Source: Arenimonas soli
GTDB taxonomy: Bacteria > Pseudomonadota > Gammaproteobacteria > Xanthomonadales > Xanthomonadaceae
Length of the DNA: 64,000 nucleotides
Assembly (NCBI RefSeq): GCF_014643775.1
Contig: NZ_BMKC01000001.1
Location: 248,001-312,000 of the forward strand
Direction of reading: 5' to 3'
Numbering within the stretch: position 1 is the stretch's first letter; each line of letters starts with the position of its first letter. Shown piece after piece: positions 61,418 through 64,000 of this stretch. The translations under genes and the position numbers were made by a program. The notes below the pieces were generated by a model. It had not been told where the DNA came from, made no database searches, and saw only the letters and a program-made list of their open reading frames with translations.

Positions 61418-61918
61418 ATGCCGGATTCGATGCCGGTGCGTGACCCGACGGATGCCGGCTTCCGGCGTGTTCGCCTCGAGCGCCGGTCGGTGCCCGGGCA
61501 GACCTATCTGCTGTCGGTGGCGACGCTCTACCGGCGACCGGTCTTCAGCGACGACGAAGCCGCGCGCGCGGTTTGCCGGGTACACACCGCGCAATGGCCC
61601 TGGCGCGACAGCGCGGTGCTGGCCTGGGTGCTGATGCCCGACCAGTGGCAGGGGCTGGTGACGCTGGGCGAACGCGACAGCCTGTCGACCCTGGTCGGAC
61701 GCTTCAAGGCCCTGAGCTCACGTGCCGTCGACGACCGGTACCGCGTGAACGGCTGGCTCTGGGGGAGGGGCTTCACCGACCGCGTACTGGCGCCGGACGA
61801 GCCGGCCATGGACGCCGCCCGGCACCTGGTCGGCCTGCCGCTGCGTGCCGGCCTGGTGCGGCGCCTGGGTGACTATGCCTACTGGAACACGGCCTGGCTC
61901 GATCACGCCGGCCCCTGA
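61418..61918 (+). CDS. RAYT-family (REP-associated Y1 transposase-like) protein with lost catalytic residues
   Basis: A 166-residue protein with the layout of Y1/HUH REP-associated transposases: VPGQTYLLSVATLYRRPVF, WVLMPDQWQGLVTL, LVGRFKALSS, LWGRGFTDRVL, RHLVGLPLRAGLVRRLGDYAYWN. In active RAYTs the second block is MPDHxHGL, whose two His form the HUH metal site. Here they are both Gln (Gln76, Gln78). The usual catalytic Tyr in the Y-I-x-x-N-P-L-R-A-G block reads His136. The frame is intact with a good AAGGAG and ATG at 61418, so it looks like a maintained, non-catalytic DNA-binding protein. No flanking REPs mark it as mobile. A cleavage-dead domesticated RAYT is inference. Confidence 0.8.
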   Translation: MPDSMPVRDPTDAGFRRVRLERRSVPGQTYLLSVATLYRRPVFSDDEAARAVCRVHTAQWPWRDSAVLAWVLMPDQWQGLVTLGERDSLSTLVGRFKALSSRAVDDRYRVNGWLWGRGFTDRVLAPDEPAMDAARHLVGLPLRAGLVRRLGDYAYWNTAWLDHAGP

Positions 61919-61942
61919 GGCCGCTGCGATAGACTGCGCGGC

Positions 61943-62407
61943 ATGATCCTGCCGCCGTACCGTATCGAAGCCTCGTCCATCCCGGGTGCGGGCAAGGGCC
62001 TGTTCCTGCAGGCGCCGGTGGCGCGCGGGCGCGTGATCATCGCGCCCGACGACATCCGGGGAACGCAGCGCTGGGACGAGGTGCGCGCGCGTCCCGACGC
62101 CGACGCGGCGATGGCGGCCAGCGTGCGCTGGTTCGAAGACCAGTGCACGGTCAGCCTGGACTGGCCGGATGAATGTTTCGTCAACCACAGCTTCGAACCC
62201 AATGGCCTCTGGCACCTGGGATTCATCTTTGCCGCGCGCGACCTCGCGGCGGGCGAGGAGCTGACCGTGGACTACCGGCACCTGCTGCCGGAGGGCGAAG
62301 CCGAAGTCTTCCGCGATGCCGGCAGCGGCCGCGAGATCGTCGGGTTTTCCTGGGCCGAATCGCTTGGCCGTTCCAGTCGCGCCCTGGTGGCGCTGCAGGA
62401 CGCCTGA
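61943..62407 (+). CDS. SET-domain protein (possible lysine methyltransferase)
   Basis: A 154-residue single SET domain. The N-terminal part reads GAGKGLFLQAPVARGRVI, the SAM-binding/pseudoknot motif is FVNHSFEPN (Asn81-His82) and the final block is AAGEELTVDYRHLLPEG with the conserved Tyr111. SET enzymes methylate lysine side chains; small bacterial ones may act on ribosomal or other basic proteins, and the window itself encodes a Lys-rich histone-like protein, though that link is a guess. HutD-like gene starts inside its stop codon. Confidence 0.8.
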   Translation: MILPPYRIEASSIPGAGKGLFLQAPVARGRVIIAPDDIRGTQRWDEVRARPDADAAMAASVRWFEDQCTVSLDWPDECFVNHSFEPNGLWHLGFIFAARDLAAGEELTVDYRHLLPEGEAEVFRDAGSGREIVGFSWAESLGRSSRALVALQDA

Positions 62408-63000
62408 TGCGGCTGCTGCACCTGCCCGCCCAGGAATACCGCCGGGAACGCTGGCGCAACGAGTGCGGCTGGACGCGCGAGATCCACCGCCATCCCGAAG
62501 GCAGCGCCGACTGGACCTGGCGGGCCTCGATCGCCGAGATCGACCAGGACGCGCCGTTTTCGGCGTTCCCGGGCGTCGACCGCGAGCTGGTGCTGATGGC
62601 GGGCGAGGGCATGCATCTTCATTTCGACGACGGCGAATCGGTGACCTTGCTGCCACCGCACGACCGGATCCGATTCGCCGGCGAACGCCCGCTGCGCGCC
62701 GAACTCATCGCAGGGCCCACCCACGACTTCAACCTGATGTGGCGGCGCGGCGCCGTGGACGCCACGGTCCTGCACCGCCCACTGGTGGGCCCGATGGTGT
62801 TCTTCGCCGAAGCCGGCACCACTTGGCTGGTGCACCTGATCCGCGGCCAGGCCTGGTTCAAGGACCTGGCCCGGCCACTGCGACTGGAGCAGGCCGACAG
62901 CGTGCTGCTGCTGCCCGACGCCGACGGTCCGTCGCGGCTGATCCTGGAGGGCGGCGGCGAGCTGTTGCTCGCCAGGCTCCAGTCCAGGGATCCGTCCTAG
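62407..63000 (+). CDS. HutD/Ves-family cupin-like protein
   Basis: A 197-residue protein of the HutD family: RWRNECGWTREIHRHPEG, WRASIAEIDQDAPFSAFPGVDRELVLMAGEG, FNLMWRRGAV. HutD proteins accompany histidine-utilisation genes in some bacteria, where they may moderate the pathway; no hut gene is near. The ATG at 62407 overlaps the SET gene stop by one base (TGATG), a coupled pair. Function unknown. Confidence 0.82.
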   Translation: MRLLHLPAQEYRRERWRNECGWTREIHRHPEGSADWTWRASIAEIDQDAPFSAFPGVDRELVLMAGEGMHLHFDDGESVTLLPPHDRIRFAGERPLRAELIAGPTHDFNLMWRRGAVDATVLHRPLVGPMVFFAEAGTTWLVHLIRGQAWFKDLARPLRLEQADSVLLLPDADGPSRLILEGGGELLLARLQSRDPS

Positions 63001-63021
63001 GAACGCCTTCAGGCGCTTCTG
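62996..63021. repeat. Degenerate REP-like hairpin after the HutD gene
   Basis: The sequence overlapping the HutD stop, CCTAGGAACGCCTTCAGGCGC and following bases, contains CGCC-TTCA-GGCG, the same hairpin and loop as the REP-like element at 44022-44041, with a degenerate 5' tetranucleotide (CTAG instead of GTAG). It lies between convergent genes, a usual REP position. Confidence 0.4.
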
Positions 63022-63035
63022 CAAGAGGCCGGGTA

Positions 63036-63350
63036 TCAGCGGTCGTCGCGGGTCCAGACGGCGCCGTCTTCCACCTTCACCGGGAAGCGCGGCAACGGCG
63101 CATAGGCCGGTGCGCACAGGGCTTCGCCGGTGCGCAGGTCGAAGCGGGCCCCGTGCAGGGTGCATTCCACCTCGCCGCCGTCGATGGCGCCGGCGCTGAG
63201 CTCGAAGTCCTCGTGCGTGCACTTGTCCTCGACCGCGTACAGGTCGCCGTCGAGGTTGACCACCAGGATCGCCGTGTCGCCGTCCCAGGCCACCTGCGAC
63301 TCGCCGGGCAGCAGTTCGGAGGTGGCGCAGACCCGCACCCAGTCGGTCAC
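63036..63350 (-). CDS. Rieske-type [2Fe-2S] ferredoxin
   Basis: A 104-residue Rieske protein with both ligand pairs: Cys44-x-His46 (KCTHEDF) and Cys63-x2-His66 (ECTLHGARF). It is the small, soluble dioxygenase-ferredoxin type. In Xanthomonads such a gene often lies at the end of the SUF Fe-S assembly operon, and here it overlaps a GNAT gene by 4 bases, with sufS just upstream. It probably carries electrons for Fe-S assembly or an unknown oxygenase. Confidence 0.88.
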   Translation of the reverse strand: MTDWVRVCATSELLPGESQVAWDGDTAILVVNLDGDLYAVEDKCTHEDFELSAGAIDGGEVECTLHGARFDLRTGEALCAPAYAPLPRFPVKVEDGAVWTRDDR

Positions 63351-63880
63351 AGCGCTTTCTCCAGCACTTCGAAGCGCAGGTCGTCGCGCAGCGGAACGCC
63401 GAAACGCTCGTCGCCATAAGGAAAGGGCTTCTTGATGCCCGTGCGCTGGTAACCGCGGCGTTCGTACCAGGCGATCAGCTCTTCGCGGACATCGATCACG
63501 GTCATGCGCATCACCGCCACGCCGTACTCGTCGCGGGCGATGCGTTCGGCTTCGGCCATCATCTGCTTGCCCAGGCCCGCACGCTGCAGGGTGGGCATCA
63601 CCGAAAACATGCCGAAGTAGCCGGCGCCGTCCTCCACTGCCACGTGCGCGCAGGCCTTGAGCTGGCCGCCGCGGAAGGCAAGCAGGACCTGGCTTTGCGG
63701 GCGCTGGATGTGGCCCAGGACGTCTTCGGCATTGGTGCGGCGGCCGTCGAGCAGGTCGGCCTCGGTGGTCCAGCCGGCGCGGCTGACGTGCCCGCGGTAG
63801 GCCGATTCAACCAGGTCCACGATCGATCCGACGTCGGCCGGCGTCGCGGCGCGGTAGCTCAGGGAAGGCAGCCAGCTCAT
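63347..63880 (-). CDS. GNAT-family N-acetyltransferase in the SUF-type operon
   Basis: A 177-residue acetyltransferase with the acetyl-CoA binding motif MFSVMPTLQRAGLGKQMMAEAERIARDE and a C-terminal YERRGYQRTGIKKPFPYGDERFG. The ATG at 63880 gives a normal GNAT start (LSYRAATPADVGSIVDLVESAY). It lies 22 bases after the end of sufS and overlaps the Rieske gene, so it belongs to the same transcript. Substrate unknown. Confidence 0.82.
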   Translation of the reverse strand: MSWLPSLSYRAATPADVGSIVDLVESAYRGHVSRAGWTTEADLLDGRRTNAEDVLGHIQRPQSQVLLAFRGGQLKACAHVAVEDGAGYFGMFSVMPTLQRAGLGKQMMAEAERIARDEYGVAVMRMTVIDVREELIAWYERRGYQRTGIKKPFPYGDERFGVPLRDDLRFEVLEKAL

Positions 63881-63902
63881 GCGCGGTATCCAGGTATTGG
63901 GG

Positions 63903-64000
63903 TCAAAGCAGGAGTTTGCGGACTTTTTCGATGCCAAGCGCGAGCTTTTCCACTTCCGCTTCGGTGTTGTAGAAAGCCAACGAGGCGCGGCAGGTGGCCG
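63903..64000 (-). CDS. sufS: Cysteine desulfurase SufS, C-terminal end only
   Basis: Only the last 32 residues lie in the window: TCRASLAFYNTEAEVEKLAL and a basic end KVRKLLL before the stop. The ASLAFYNT pattern with nearby Arg is typical of the C-terminus of SufS/CsdA-type cysteine desulfurases, which supply sulfur for Fe-S clusters. The rest is beyond the right edge. The short length limits certainty. Confidence 0.78.
   Translation of the reverse strand, partial: ATCRASLAFYNTEAEVEKLALGIEKVRKLLL

Overview
The window is GC-rich (roughly two thirds G+C), densely coded DNA from a gammaproteobacterium, most likely the Lysobacteraceae/Xanthomonadaceae (Lysobacter, Luteimonas or Arenimonas type). 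The evidence is several long TonB-dependent receptors, an Ala/Lys-rich histone H1-like protein, a GTP-type PEP carboxykinase, three Fur-box-like sites and GTAG-headed REP-like repeats. The assignment rests on gene content and style only, since there is no rRNA or other marker. No tRNA, rRNA, CRISPR array, intact insertion sequence or prophage was seen.

Layout. 1-4.5 kb: a restriction patch, with the start of a type I HsdR-like subunit running off the left edge and a divergent McrB-McrC pair of visibly lower GC. 4.5-17.3 kb: housekeeping genes, namely an AraC-type regulator divergent from a short-chain dehydrogenase, metK, an OmpA-like lipoprotein, an OlsF-like bifunctional acyltransferase coupled to an LpxH-like phosphoesterase, a YdjM-like membrane protein, dusB, a ribokinase-nucleoside transporter pair, a membrane diguanylate cyclase and a TMEM165-type cation exporter. 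17.3-31.6 kb: an iron region with three Fur-box-like sites in front of a haem-type receptor plus DUF6607 lipoprotein, a FecA-like receptor and FbpA-FbpB. Inside it lie two tandem SEL1-like paralogues, an ECF sigma/anti-sigma/PDZ operon and a QmcA-NfeD pair.

31.7-44 kb: gcvT and gcvH, a regulatory-looking intergenic stretch with a promoter, a small ORF and a terminator-like hairpin, the histone-like gene, a serine beta-lactamase-family protein, lemA with a long M48 protease, a GMC oxidoreductase, a transporter, and the glutathione-dependent formaldehyde detoxification pair frmA-fghA with DUF1304. 44.0-44.5 kb: a nested inverted-repeat element of REP/BIME style. 44.5-49 kb: a lipid-degradation operon (hydrolase, FadE, DUF4442 thioesterase) divergent from a TetR regulator, with repeated operator-like sites between them.

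49-64 kb: pckG; a second ECF/anti-sigma/DUF4097 operon; a large, apparently strongly expressed TonB-dependent receptor next to a methyltransferase, a TPR-sulfotransferase and a 2-oxoglutarate/Fe(II) oxygenase; an M20 dipeptidase; a ComEA-like protein; a RAYT-family protein that has lost its catalytic residues; a SET-domain protein with HutD; and the distal part of a SUF-type operon (Rieske ferredoxin, GNAT, end of sufS).

The best candidates for new biology are the catalytically dead RAYT together with the REP-like repeats, the receptor-sulfotransferase-oxygenase-methyltransferase neighbourhood, the M48 protease with a TerB-like tail, and the leader region upstream of the histone-like gene.
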